37,353 nt of DNA from Termitomyces sp. T153 (lineage: Eukaryota > Basidiomycota > Agaricomycetes > Agaricales > Lyophyllaceae). This document shows positions 10,971 through 21,482 of this stretch, one piece after another. Position numbers and translations under genes: made by a program. The DNA lies in the NCBI GenBank assembly GCA_018296165.2, contig JACKQL020000232.1, positions 1-37,353 of the forward strand. The letters run 5' to 3'. How positions within the stretch are numbered: the stretch's first letter is position 1; each line of letters opens with the position of its first letter. The notes under the pieces were generated by a model. It worked only from the letters and a program-made list of their open reading frames with translations. It had not been told where the DNA came from and searched no databases.

Positions 10971-12263
10971 CCTTTATTAATGCCAAGGGGTCTTAATTTT
11001 TTTGTGGAATTAAAAAATCCAGTGATTAATAACCCTTTATTAATGCCAAGGGGTCTTAATTAATAATACGTAGTTTTTTAACAAGGGGTTGGGTTGGAGG
11101 CTTTTTAATGCATTTTTTTGTTTTTGTTTAATTCCAAAAAGGGATTAATAACCCCTTGATAGACCAAAAAGGATTCGGATTCTTTTAAAGGGATTAATTC
11201 TTACATCAAGGGATTCATAATTAATAATTTTTGTGTCTTTTTGTTATTAGTAGAAGAAAAAAATTATGAATCCAGTGATTAATAACCCTTTATTAATGCC
11301 CCCTTCTCCCCCTTCTCCCCCTTCAGGGGGAAGGGGGGGAAGGGGGGGGTCTTAATTTTTTTGTCTTAAATTTTTTTTTTCTTAATTGGAGGACTATTAA
11401 GGCATTTTTTAATTCCCCCATCCTCTTTAAAAAAATGAAGGGGCCAGGGATTAATAACTAATGATCCCTTGATGGGTGATTAATCACTGGATTCTCTTGG
11501 AATACCAAGAATATGGAAGGGGGAATTAAACAAAAACAAGGGCTAACAAGGAGGCTTACTGGAAGAGGAAAAGGGTTATTAATCACTGGATTCTCGAAAA
11601 AAAAAACCAACAAAAGGGCTAAGAGAAGAGAGGTGTATTCATAGAAGCAAAGAGTGGAGGATTCAAAAAAGGGAATAAATTTCATTATAAGAATTTTACC
11701 ACATAGATCATTCTTAAGATGCTATTGTTTTCTCCTTCCCCCCTTCCCCCCTTTATTAATCCTTTGATTAATCAAGGGGAGAAGGGATCGGTATCAAAAG
11801 ATGTACTAGTAATTAGTAGTAGTAGTAATTAGTAGTAATCAGTCTACGAACGGAATCAAAACACGTAGTCTTTCCCTACCTCCCTTTTCTCCTGCTTTTT
11901 TTTTAGAATCCTAATCTGGAAAGAAAAAAACAGGAAGTTTATCTCCTACTGCTAGCATCCGCAGTCCGCATATCTTATTCTTACAGAAGCCGTCCGTCCT
12001 TCCTTCCTACGGATTCATAACGGGGAGATTCTCTTTCTTCTTCTCCCCCTTCTCTTAGAAAAGAGAAGGGGGGAAAGACAAGGATGAATTCCTCCTTTCT
12101 AGACCCCATCAAGGGGTTAGATTAAAGAAGGGGATTCTTTTAATCCAAACTGGCTAGGAGTCTTTTATTTCCCCCATCAAGGGGTTATTAATCCATTCTA
12201 CGAAGGGATTAATAAAACCTTGTTTTTGTGGTATACCAAAAAACTACGTATAATTAATTAAGA

Positions 12264-12326
12264 CCCCCCCTTCCCCCCCCCCTTCCCCCCTTAAGGGGGA
12301 GAAGGGGGAGAAGGGGGAGAAGGGGG
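12264..12326. repeat. C-run/G-run inverted repeat with gaagggggа-type units
   Basis: Runs of ccccc joined by tt are followed by ttaa and then by three 9-bp units of the gaaggggga type. The two halves are complementary and would form a strong GC hairpin centred on ttaa. Related copies lie at about 11295, 17017, 17942, 29050 and 36794, with differing unit numbers. Confidence 0.88.
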
Positions 12327-12888
12327 CATTAATAAAGGGCCAGGGGCTTCTACGAAGGGATTAATACAAAAAAATTAAAAAATTATGAATCCCTTGTTTT
12401 TTTTGTCCAAAAAGGATTCTGTTTCTTTTAATCCAAACGGGATTCTCTTATTCCAAAAAAAGAAGGGTTAATTCCAATCGAATTCCTCCTACATCTACCT
12501 ACGGTTTTTTTTCTGATATCAAAAAATTCCAAGACTCCTAGTAGAATAAGAGGAAAGAAAAAACAAAAAGGGATTATTAATCCTTCCCCTTGTTTTTTTA
12601 TTAATCCCTTTAAAAGAATCCCCTTCTACGTAGTACGTAGTACGTAGTAGTAGTACGTAGTACGTAGTTTTTTGGTATACCACAAAAACAAGGGGTTATT
12701 AATCCCTTCTTCTAGTCTAGAGTCTAGAGTCTAGAATGATGGGGTCTAAACAAAAGGGGTCGTCTAAGAAGAAAGGGGGCAGGATTCATAAGGAGAGGTA
12801 ACCATAAAGGGCTTTAATTTACTAATACTAATATTTAAACTATAATAAAGTAAATTAAGAAAGAGTTATTATGATTATGATTTAAAAT

Positions 12889-15800
12889 ATGGCCATATTT
12901 TTTTCAAATTTTAATAGTATTTTTAATGATGCTGCACAACCTTGGCAATTAGGTTTTCAAGATAGTGCTGCTCCAGGTTTCACAGGTCTGGTAACATTAC
13001 ATAACACTATCGGATTTTATTTAATTATTATATGTTTTGCGGTATTTTGGGTAATCTTTTCTATAAGTTATTATTATAGTTCTACAAAAAACCCTATTGC
13101 ACATAAATATTTAACACATGGAACCGTAATTGAATTAATTTGGACAATATCTCCAGCCTTAATTTTAATTGCTATAGCATTCCCTTCTTTCAGATTATTG
13201 TATTTAATGGATAACCCTGGTCTAAAGTAGGAGATCTAGCTCTAACAAACTTGGCTATTACACCCATTAGTAAGATTGTATCTCTCGTAGGACTACTGAA
13301 GTAGTACCATTTGGTGTTACGGGTGCAAGCAACAATATTAGGCTCAATAAGCATTCACCCCCTTTGGATTAGAAGAATCCTTTAAAGGATTTTTTTTCTT
13401 ATTCTTTAAAAATTTAATTGCCCTTCTTAATTCCCTTAATAATCCTCCAACCTTTTTTTCAGGAATAGGAGTTGGAAGAAAAAAATCCCTTGGCTGAATT
13501 CTGAATTCTGAATTCTGAATTCTTCCTAGAATAAGAATTAATCCCTTCGTAGAATTTGGATTAGAAGAATTTTGGAGTTTTTTAATTCCCCCATCCTCTA
13601 CGTAGTACGTAGTACGTAGTACGTAGTACGTAGTACGTAGTACGTAGTACTAGTACGTAGTTGATGGGGCCAGTGCCCCATCAAGGGGGGCCTAATCCAC
13701 AGGGATTAATCACTAATGACTAATGACTAATGACTAATGACTAATGACTAATGATCCCTTGATGGGTTATTAATCACTGGATTCTCTTGGAATACCAAGA
13801 ATATGGAAGGGGGGGATTAATAACTAATGATCCCTTGATGGGTTATTAATCACTGGATTCTCGACAAAAAAAAGAAGGATCCAATGGGGATTTTCTTATT
13901 CCAACAAAAAAAGTTGGAGGATTATTAAGGACTCTTTTCTTATTCCCCCTTTTTGTCTAACAAGGAGGCTTACTGGAAGAGGAAAACAAAAAGGGATTAA
14001 TAACCCCTTGTTTTTAGACCAAAAAACTACGTATTATTAATTTAATTATTAATTAAGACCCCCTTGTTGTTATTAGTAGAAGAACCAGGGTTATTAATCA
14101 CTGGATTTTTTAATTCCACAAAAAAATTAAGACAAAAAAATTATGAATCCCTTGTTTTTTTTTGTCCAAAAAGGATTCTTTTAAAGGGATTAATAAAAAA
14201 ACTAAGAACTATTTTTAGTCTACTAAGAACTAAGAGAATAAAAAATCCGAATCACACATTTAAGGAATGTTATCTGTTGGCTGCCATGCTTCATTACCAT
14301 TTTGGACTGTTTAGTACAATCCAATTACATGCAGTTTCTTAATGATTAAGGATTAAGGATTAAGGATTAAGGATTAATGATTAATGATTAATGATTAATG
14401 ATACCTATGATTAAGATTGCAGGTAAGTCTATGCCATTATTTCGATCTATTGTTACTCCGCACTTCCACCATTCAATGTTATATAAGCTACGACGACTAA
14501 AATAGACAAAACTTCGTCCCCTTTAGCTGGAAGGCTAATTGAATAATTTCGCTATATGCTGGAAACTCTTAATGCTTCTAGGTACGTTTATTTAGAGATA
14601 AGTAAGCGTTAAAATCCTAAAGATATCCCTAAAGCAGCGAATGTTGCTAGTAGCGTAACTACTAAACTATCTCCCCTTTATTGTCCCCCTTTGGATTAGA
14701 AGAATCCTTCTATCCGTAGGACCGTAGGACCGTAGGACCGTAGGACCGTAGGACCGTAGGACCGTAGGACCGTAGGACCGTAGGACCGTAGGACCGTAGG
14801 CCTTTTTTTCAAAGGACCGTAGGCCCCTCCGTAGGCTTTTTTTTTTTTTCCTCCTCTTAATAGTTAATTCTTAGAGGAGGATCTTGAAAAAAAATCCAGG
14901 GTTATTAATCACTGGATTTTTTAATTCCAAAAAGGGATTAATAAGCTGGTCTACGAAAAAAAGGGGTGGGGTAGGGTAATAGACAATCAGCAGGAAACCA
15001 AATTGTATATTTATATGCAAAAGTAGGTCCCTCAGAGACTACACGCGAAACACCCTCCTAATCTCTCATGCACAGCACTGACCCCAGATAGGGTTGATGA
15101 CATAGTCCAACTCTTCTCTAGCCTTAGCAACTATAAGTATAGAGAAGTAAAGGAAGTAATATCTCCAACATTAACAATTAAAGTAGTAGGTCACCAATGG
15201 TATTGGTCTTATGAATATTCTGATTTTATTACTGATCAAGGGAATTCTATAGATTTCGATTCTTACATGGTACCTCCTAGCATATTGGGAAAATGCTAAT
15301 GTGGGTCAAACTACCAAACTCCGGGGACACCCTAAAGCTTATGATACCAAGCTATAGTCGAAAGGCTATAAGTGGATGGAATAATTACCCATGTAAGGTA
15401 ACAAGTCATAAGATGAATGAAAATGAAATGGGTTATCGCGGATCTAAGTCAGATTTTGTAATGAAGTCTGTAAAAGAGCAACGAGTAGACGGTAGTTGGT
15501 GCAATATTCCAAAGCCATTGCACTTAAGGTATACTCTAATGGGTTTCGAAAGAAATTATCGAATCAAAATCCCTTCTAAACAATTAAATAATTCATTTTT
15601 TAAAACAGGGATTTATAACCCCTTTAAAGAATTAAAAAAAGAAGGGTTATTAATCACTGGATTCTCTTGGAATACCAAGAATATGGAAGGGGGAAAAGGA
15701 AAACAAAAAAACTAAGAAAATAAAAAGACCTCTACCTACTGGTCTTCTTTCTAGAATAAAAACAAGTAGCGAGATAAATATTATTAATTGCAGGATAAAT

Positions 15801-17814
15801 TTGATAGCCATGGAGTCTGATTTAGAATTAGGTCAATTCAGACTATTAGATGTGGATAATAAATTAATTATACCTGTAGATTGCCACATTAGATTAATTG
15901 TTACAGGTGAACCATCTTGCCCTTATTAATATTAAACGGACTCTATTTTCTTATTGGATTAGGAGAATCCAGTTGTTTAAAAAATCCCTTCGTAGAAGCC
16001 CCTTTGGATTAATCCCGGGATTCATAATTTTTTTCTTCTACTAATAACAACAAGGGATTAATAAAACAAGGGGGGATTCATTTTAATTCCCTTAATAATC
16101 CTCCAACCTTTTTTTCAGGAATAGGAGTTGGAAGAAAAAAATCCCTTGGCTGAATTCTGAATTCTGAATTCTGAATTCTTCCTAGAATAAGAATTAATCC
16201 CTTCGTAGAATTTGGATTAGAAGAATTTTGGAGTTTTTTAATTCCCCCATCCTCTACGTAGTACGTAGTACGTAGTACGTAGTACGTAGTACGTAGTACG
16301 TAGTACTAGTACGTAGTTGATGGGGCCAGTGCCCCATCAAGGGGGGCCTAATCCACAGGGATTAATCACTAATGACTAATGACTAATGACTAATGACTAA
16401 TGACTAATGATCCCTTGATGGGTTATTAATCACTGGATTCTCTTGGAATACCAAGAATATGGAAGGGGGAAAAGGAAAACAAAAAAGGTTGGAGGATTAT
16501 TAAGGACTCTTTCTTATTCCAACAAGGGCTAACAAGGTTTAATGTTAATTCGAATCTCGCTATATGCTGGAAACTCCTAAAGCTTTAAGTACTTTAAATT
16601 CATTTGGATTAGAAGAATCCCTCCCCTTTTTTTTAGTCTTAATCCCTTTTTTTTTTCTTATTGGATTAGGAGAATCCAGTTTATTTTTTTTCTTAACAGA
16701 AGGGGTCTAAGAAGAAGAAAGGGATTAATTATTAATTGCCCCTTCTACTACTACGTACTAGTACTACGTACTACGTACTACGTAGAAGGGGATTCTTTTA
16801 ATCCAAACTGGATTCTCCTTTTTTGGTCTACCAAAAGGGTTAAGTTAAAATTTTAAAGATAATACAATGGACAATCAGCAGGAAACCATGCTATTTAACT
16901 TGGAGTAGGATCCTCAGAGACTACACGCGAGATATCCTCCCTTTAGCAGCCATACCGAAGGAAGGGGAGGATAAAGATATAGTCCAAACATGTATTATTA
17001 AATAATATAAATAAGACCCCCCTTCCCCCCTTCCCCCCTTAAGGGGGAGAAGGGGGAGAAGGGGGAGAAGGGGGCATTCATAAAGGGATTAATAACCCCT
17101 TGGCATTCTTCCAGTCCCCCTTGTTGTTATTAGTAGAAGAAAAAAATCCAGGGTTATTAATCACTGGATTCAAAATTTTTTAAAACAGGGGGGGAGAAAG
17201 GGGGAGAAGGGGGGCCCTTTTTTTTGTCCAAATGCCCCTCCATATTCTTGATGGGGGAATTAAGAAGTCCCCTTTTGGTTTAGGAGAATCCAGTTTGGAT
17301 TAAAAGAATCCCCTTCTACGTAGTACGTAGTACGTAGTACGTAGTACGTAGTAGTAGTACGTAGTAGTAGTACGTAGTTTTTTGGTCTACCAAAAAAACA
17401 AGGGGTTATTAATCCCTGGATTCTCGACAAAAAAAAAGGGGTTATTAATCTGTAGGGAATAAAAAATCCAATTTTTTCTTGAAAGAAGGAGTTTACCTAA
17501 GTTAATAAATCTAGTAAAACCTTATTTTATATCTAATATGCTATATAAACTTCATTTGCGAAGTCAGTAGTTAAATTACTAATAATAGGTGTTTGGCAGA
17601 TGTTATCCATTCTTACGCAGTACCTTCTTTAGGTTTAAAATTAGATTGTGTACCTGGTAGATTAAATCAAGTATCCTTCTTAGCTGAAAGAACTGGAACT
17701 TTCTACGGTCAATGTAGTGAGATCTGCGGAGTTTGGCATGGATTTATGCCAATTGTAGTTGAAGCTGTTTCTTCTCCAGATTTCTTAGTTTGGATTGACA
17801 CAGCTTCTCAATAG
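12889..17814 (+). CDS. cox2: Cytochrome c oxidase subunit 2 (cox2), four exons
   Basis: Cox2 carries the CuA centre that accepts electrons from cytochrome c in complex IV. By reading frame and homology the exons are 12889-13212, 15153-15275, 15813-15908 and 17596-17814 (108, 41, 32 and 72 codons), giving about 253 residues, a normal length. Exon 1 encodes the two membrane helices. Exon 2 carries the aromatic [12 protein letters not shown] segment. Exon 4 holds the CuA ligands in [15 protein letters not shown]. The start is fixed by an in-frame TAA two codons upstream. Each upstream exon ends in T and each intron ends in G, as in group I introns. All junctions fall between codons and restore the expected family sequence (LYLMD-EVIS, YMVP-ESDL, IVTG-ADVI). 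No in-frame TGA is used. Intron 2 has an odd 5' end, so that junction is the least secure. Confidence 0.93.
13427..13813. repeat. 387-bp repeat, copy A (intron 1)
   Basis: This matches 16083-16469 in intron 3 with a constant offset of 2656 bases from end to end. The tgaattc, tacgtag and ctaatga microsatellites inside it have the same copy number in both. It includes an 8-bp-stem hairpin gatggggc/gccccatc and the hairpin word cttggaataccaag. Confidence 0.93.
14721..14800. repeat. 8-bp tandem array (accgtagg x10)
   Basis: Ten perfect copies of accgtagg, preceded by a variant tccgtagg, lie in a peripheral loop of cox2 intron 1 between the P-like and Q-like core segments. Confidence 0.95.
15276..15812 (+). 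mobile_element. cox2 intron 2, reduced group I intron
   Basis: This 537-bp intron is placed by Cox2 homology: it ends in G and the upstream exon ends in T. Its start has aactccggggacaccctaaa (near 15317) and ataccaagctatagtcg (near 15344), the R- and S-like core of a group I intron. These lie within about 85 bases of the 5' splice site, leaving little room for the P1-P3 segments that normally precede them. It then runs into an endonuclease-ORF remnant and ends in dispersed repeats. It looks like a shrunken descendant of an ORF-bearing intron. Confidence 0.7.
15293..15715 (+). pseudogene. Remnant of a LAGLIDADG-type intron ORF, catalytic domains missing
   Basis: The predicted 140 residues contain the conserved N-terminal leader of fungal intron-encoded LAGLIDADG proteins: [20 protein letters not shown], then [19 protein letters not shown] and [12 protein letters not shown]. 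In intact members this leader is followed by two LAGLIDADG domains. Here the frame instead enters dispersed repeats after about residue 105 (encoding [13 protein letters not shown] and a lysine/glycine-rich tail) and stops. No LAGLIDADG motif remains, so homing activity is not expected. The 5' part also encodes group I core bases, which may explain why it was kept. The family call rests on recalled motif resemblance. Confidence 0.75.
16083..16469. repeat. 387-bp repeat, copy B (intron 3)
   Basis: Partner of 13427-13813. Downstream, copy B continues into ggaagggggaaaaggaaaac, which matches the tail of the intron 2 pseudogene at about 15647-15708, so all three cox2 introns share sequence here. 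Confidence 0.93.
17017..17074. repeat. C-run/G-run inverted repeat (3 units)
   Basis: Same design as 12264-12326: cccccctt runs, a central ttaa, then gaaggggga units (three). It lies in the 3' arm of cox2 intron 3. Confidence 0.88.
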
Positions 17815-18585
17815 TCATTAGTTCTTAGTAGACCCCTTGTTTTTTTGTATGAATCCCTTAGAATAAGAAAGAGTCCCCTCTTCTAGAATGCATTCAAAAG
17901 CCTCCAATTAATACAAAAAAATTCAGACAAAAAAATTCAGACCCCCCCTTCCCCCCTTCCCCCCTTAAGGGGGAGAAGGGGGAGAAGGGGGAGAAGGGGG
18001 AGAAGGGGGAGAAGGGGGCATTAATAAAGGGTTATTAATCACTGGATTTTTTAATTCCACAAAAAAATTAAGACAAAAAAATTATGAATCCCTTGATAGA
18101 CCAAAAAGGATTCTTTTAATCCCCCTTGATAACTGGATTCTCTAAAAAAAAACCAAAAAACTAAGAAAAAAAAATTTAATGATAAAAGGGTTTTATTCTT
18201 ACGGATTCATAAGCCCCTTTCTCTCTCTATTCTCTATTTTTTTTTTTAATTAAAAAATCCCTTCGTAGAAGCCCCATCAAGGGGTTATTAATTATTAATC
18301 CCTGTGGATTAGGCCCCCATCCTCTACGTAGTAGTAGTACGTAGTACGTAGTACGTAGTAGTAGTACGTAGTACGTAGTACGTAGTACGTAGTACGTAGT
18401 TGTTAGAGGAGGGAATAAAAGAGGTCAATTTTAATAATAACAGAGCCATTCGGATTTTTATTTTCTTAGTTCTTAGTAGACTAAAAACTAAGAAAAAAGA
18501 ATGTCCTCTAGTAGGAGTCATAGAATTCGTTAAGGTTTCTTAGGGGTCCTTTCCTGTTTAGAGTCCAAAAACAAAATAAAAAAAA
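17815..18585. repeat. cox2 to tRNA-Ala spacer, repeats only
   Basis: No gene. The spacer contains gcattcaaaagcctcc (17889), a C/G hairpin element with five gaaggggga units (17942-18018), gggttattaatcactggatt (18027), cttcgtagaagcccc (about 18261) and a tacgtag/tagtacg array (about 18325-18400). Confidence 0.82.
17942..18018. repeat. C-run/G-run inverted repeat (5 units)
   Basis: Element of the 12264 type with about five gaaggggga units after the central ttaa. Unit number differs from the other copies, showing independent expansion. Confidence 0.88.
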
Positions 18586-18656
18586 GGGGGAATCTGATAA
18601 TGGTAATCAGTTGTATTTGCATTACAAATATGATAGTTCAAATCTATCTTTCTCCA
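18586..18656 (+). tRNA. trnA: tRNA-Ala (TGC)
   Basis: The acceptor gggggaa/tttctcc includes two G-T pairs. The D arm is tgat...atca. The anticodon stem ttgta/tacaa has loop tttgcat, giving anticodon TGC. The T arm is gatag-ttcaaat-ctatc. The discriminator is A. Confidence 0.92.
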
Positions 18657-19170
18657 TTTAACCCTTTTATTCCTACGGATTCATAATTCTTCTTTTTTTG
18701 GTTTTTGTTTTTAGAGAATTGGCTGAATTCCTCCTGGAAGAGGAAAACCCCTTGGCATTATCATTCTCTTAAAAACCAAAGGTTGGAGGCTTTTGAATGC
18801 ACTGGATTAATTCTTAGTTCCCCCATCCCCTTTTTTTTTCTAGGTTTTAGGTTCTAGGTTCTAGGAGGAATTCGGAATTCAGAAAAAAACTACGTATTAA
18901 GACAAAAAAATTAAGACAAAAAAATTATGAATCCCTTGATAGACCAAAAAGGATGGGTTGGAGGCTTTTTAATGCATTTTTTATTAATCCCTTCGTAGAA
19001 GCCCCTTTTGGTAGACCAAAGGGTTGGAGGCTTTTGAATTGCATTTCTAATTGGACCAAAAGGTTGGAGGCTTTTTAATGCACTTCTACAAAAAAAAAGT
19101 TGGAGGATTATTAAGGGATTCTTTTAATCCCCCTTTATAACTGGCTAGGAAAGAAAAAAAAAAAATTAGA
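18657..19170. repeat. tRNA-Ala to tRNA-Phe spacer, repeats only
   Basis: Four copies or variants of the ttggaggcttttgaatgc word occur here (about 18782, 18959, 19022 and 19061). Also present are aggttctaggttctagg, an attaagacaaaaaaattatg word and cttcgtagaagcccc. I see no gene. Confidence 0.8.
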
Positions 19171-19242
19171 GCCTCGGTTGCTTAGTGGTCAAAGCGCGAT
19201 TCTGAAGAAATTGAGATGGGAGTTCAATTCTCTCCCGAGGCA
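19171..19242 (+). tRNA. trnF: tRNA-Phe (GAA)
   Basis: Perfect acceptor gcctcgg/ccgaggc. D stem gctt/aagc. Anticodon stem cgatt/aattg with loop ctgaaga, giving anticodon GAA. T arm gggag-ttcaatt-ctctc. Discriminator A. The plasmid-like block starts just downstream. Confidence 0.94.
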
Positions 19243-19441
19243 AAACTTCAATAATAAAGAGGTTTGTTTTATTTGGATATTTATTATAAGTTTTTTATTT
19301 TTTGGTTAGATAAGATGAACTGAGTGTGGCTTGGTTTTATTGGATTTAATTAAATTATTTTTATACTTTTTTAAATTATATTTGAAATATATTACTTTAG
19401 TTGCCTTATTTTTATACTTTTTTTTTTTTTTTTAATTGGAA

Positions 19442-19726
19442 ATGTTTAAATATAATGTAATAATAGGATTAGTAGGTTATGTTACTAATTCTTTAATTGG
19501 TTTTTTTTTTGTGTTACTATATAGAGAGAGTAATATTGGTTCGATGTTTTACTGATTCTTGGGGATGGTTTTAAGCTATCTGAATATAATTAAAATGGTA
19601 TATCTTGCTATTCTAAATGGTTACTGTTTTAGCTTTAAAACCTTTAAAAGCGAGGTTTTAGCGATACTAATTTTATATTGTTTGATATTATATATTATTG
19701 GTGTTTATTGTTTAGGCTTTTCTTAA
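19442..19726 (+). CDS. orf94, small membrane protein visible only with TGA=Trp
   Basis: Read with the mold/protozoan mitochondrial code, this frame is open for 94 residues from MFKYNVIIGLVGYV to YCLGFS and ends in TAA. One in-frame TGA (in MFYWFLG) would end it under the standard code. The protein is almost entirely hydrophobic, with likely membrane helices at about residues 5-26, 36-51 and 73-94 and a short charged stretch between. It ends 25 bases upstream of orf576 in the same direction, which suggests joint transcription. I do not recognise the family. The context suggests a gene of a linear mitochondrial plasmid. It could be a chance ORF in AT-rich DNA, but its composition differs from the surrounding repeats. 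Confidence 0.55.
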
Positions 19727-19751
19727 ATATTTTTTTTAAATTTTAATAGTA

Positions 19752-21482
19752 ATGGTTTCAAATAATTTTTTTAATTCGGTGATTAATAGTTCTTGTATGT
19801 TTAATTATAGTAATTGTTATAAACATATATGGTATATGGGGGTTAATAGAGGGTTTTCTTCTTCTAGTGTGTTGTATTATCCTGAGAATAATAGTAGTAA
19901 AAAAATAGAAAAGGATAGTGACAATAGGGATAGTATTGCGTTGAGTGAGGAAGATGTTGAGAATATGTTGAAAGGTATTCAAGAGTTGAAAAATTTAAGT
20001 TTAAGTGAGGAGAGTCTGCAGAGGAGAGTGGATGAATTGAAGGGGGTGAAGGAAGTGGAAACTAAAGCAAAGGATGATACTCTGGGGAAAAGTAGTTTTG
20101 AGAGTAGTAGTACTGATGGTGTGGGTGAATTTAAGGGGGTAAGTTGTGTTGAGAGCACAACTGTGCCCAATGACCCCAATGATGATGATCCTAAACCGTC
20201 TACGTGATGGGATTTTATTAAAAAAATATTTGGAAGTTCTAATGCTGGTTTAACTAGTGAGGAGAATAAGGAATGTGTTGATGACGCTGTATCATCACTA
20301 GATGGAAATGGAAATGGATTAGAAAATCAGGGTGATTCGAGTGATGTTGAAAATAATAGTTCAGCATCATTGGGGAAAATTCTTGAAAAAGTAGCTCTTA
20401 AGAACATTGAAAGAGCTGAAGGGGCTGAAGATGATGTTGTTAAGATTGGTACTGTTGATGCTGTTAAAATCATTAATTTGGCTTTAAATAAATGTGAGGA
20501 AGAAAGTGGTTTTAAGGGTGAATGCTTTAAAAATATAACTCTTAGTTTTATTTTAAATGAGATTAAAAAACAAAATTTAAATTCTGAGAATGAAGCTGAT
20601 GTTGAAAAAGTAAAACTAGTAATGATTAATATGATTAAGGGGATTGATGATCTGACTTTAAGGGATATATACAATGGAATTAAGAGTATTGATCTGCCTC
20701 TTATTAAAGAGGTTTTTCAAAATACTCATATAGAACCTCAGATAGCTGTTTGGATTTTTAGTTATTCAATGGCTGCTAAAGTTTTTCAGAAATACGCTCC
20801 TCAATATATAGATCCTCTATTGAAAGGGAGTGATGCAATACATGATATTCGAATAAGGAGGTTTTACAAAACCTATTTTCTGGCGGTATTAGCTCCTGTT
20901 ATGGTAGTTTTAGGCAGTCCTCATTTAGTTAGATTTGTGATTCATCATCATATAGGTCAACCTCAACCTCAACCTCCAAAAATAGAGATAGAAGAGAGTT
21001 CAGATGTTTTTAAAAGTGGGTTACCCTTTATAGGAATAATTTCTTCTTTCTGTAAAAATGTATGGTTTAAATTATTATTAAAAATTTTAATATCAATATT
21101 ATTATATTATTTTGGGGTTTTCTCTTATTTAGTGGATGTTATAAATAATATCACATTAAATCATAGTACAGCATTGAAAAATGTAGCAATATTAGTTACA
21201 ATTTTTCCAATAGTTGTAAGTAGTCTTGCTTTATACTTTCTGATGCGACTAAGAATCAAAGGAGTAGAAAACTTTAAGATGGAAAAAAAAATCAAAAGAA
21301 AAGAAAGGAATTCATTTTTAAAAAAAAAATACCATGAATTTGTTAAAAATTTAATTCTTCAAACAAAACCTGTTGTTAACAATGATATTCTATTTGACCA
21401 ATATTGTAAATACTTTATATTTTGGATTTTATTCTATTTTTTAATGTTTATATTAGTAATAATTTTGAATAATATTTTTTAA
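19752..21482 (+). CDS. orf576, plasmid-type membrane protein using TGA as Trp
   Basis: The reading frame is continuous for 576 residues if TGA at 20205-20207 is tryptophan (it is followed directly by TGG). Under the standard code it splits into two apparent ORFs in the same frame. Residues 1-210 are hydrophilic, rich in Ser, Glu and Asp. A helical charged region follows to about 335. Membrane segments are likely near residues 375-390, 440-465, 477-497 and 553-576, with a QPQPQP stretch near 402 and a basic lysine-rich segment near 500-520. The protein family is not one I can name. Neighbouring orf243 and the RNA-polymerase remnant suggest it came with an integrated linear mitochondrial plasmid. 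It contains none of the window's dispersed repeat motifs. Confidence 0.75.

Larger units (their letters stand above)
9774..12788. repeat. 3-kb repeat spacer upstream of cox2
   Basis: No credible gene. The spacer is a mosaic of recurring words: gaatccagtgattaataac and its reverse complement (near 10372, 11018, 11268, 11466 and 11571), ttgttattagtagaagaa (near 10758, 11240), ttggaggctttttaatgc (near 11095), cttgatgggt, ttttggtctatcaaggg and gggggag arrays. The ORFs across 10732-11063 only reflect the 11-bp array. A short piece at about 11800-11990 is less repetitive, but I recognise nothing in it. Confidence 0.8.
13213..15152 (+). mobile_element. cox2 intron 1, group I, no complete ORF
   Basis: Group I core elements are visible: tatatgctggaaactc (P-like) near 14553, acaatcagcaggaaacc (Q-like) near 14983, cagagactacacgcg (R) near 15033, and gacatagtcc (S) near 15099. 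The U before the 5' splice site and the terminal G fit. About 1 kb of dispersed repeats (13370-14400), a 7-bp tacgtag array and an 8-bp array at 14721 fill peripheral loops, while the core is spared. No homing-endonuclease domain is intact. A non-repeat patch at 14245-14342 is unexplained. The segment 13427-13813 recurs in intron 3. Confidence 0.85.
15909..17595 (+). mobile_element. cox2 intron 3, group I, no ORF
   Basis: The core is recognisable as tatatgctggaaactcctaa (16561), acaatcagcaggaaacc (16871), cagagactacacgcgaga (16914) and aagatatagtcc (16974). These match the intron 1 core almost word for word, so the two introns are close relatives. Repeats fill the region before the core (15960-16530, including the 387-bp copy), the internal loop (16590-16850) and the 3' arm (17000-17470). 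No endonuclease is present. The exon ends in T and the intron in G. Confidence 0.85.

Noticed and set aside
10732..11063. Four overlapping ORFs with Pro-Leu-Ala-Cys or Ala-Arg-Gly repeats on both strands
   Set aside because: All are translations of the 11-bp array, whose unit length keeps several frames open. No start context or non-repeat domain supports a gene.
12889..13230. cox2 as a 113-residue truncated gene
   Set aside because: The apparent stop lies in intron 1; exons 2-4 restore the full family sequence including the CuA ligands.
14064..14342. 92-residue ORF in cox2 intron 1 as an endonuclease
   Set aside because: The first two thirds are spacer words and no homing-endonuclease motif is present. 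Only the last part (14245-14342) is non-repeat and it is too short to assign.
19758..20674. Minus-strand ORFs opposite orf576
   Set aside because: Antisense of a longer frame with coherent protein composition; the antisense proteins are low-complexity Ser/Thr/Ile/Phe-rich.
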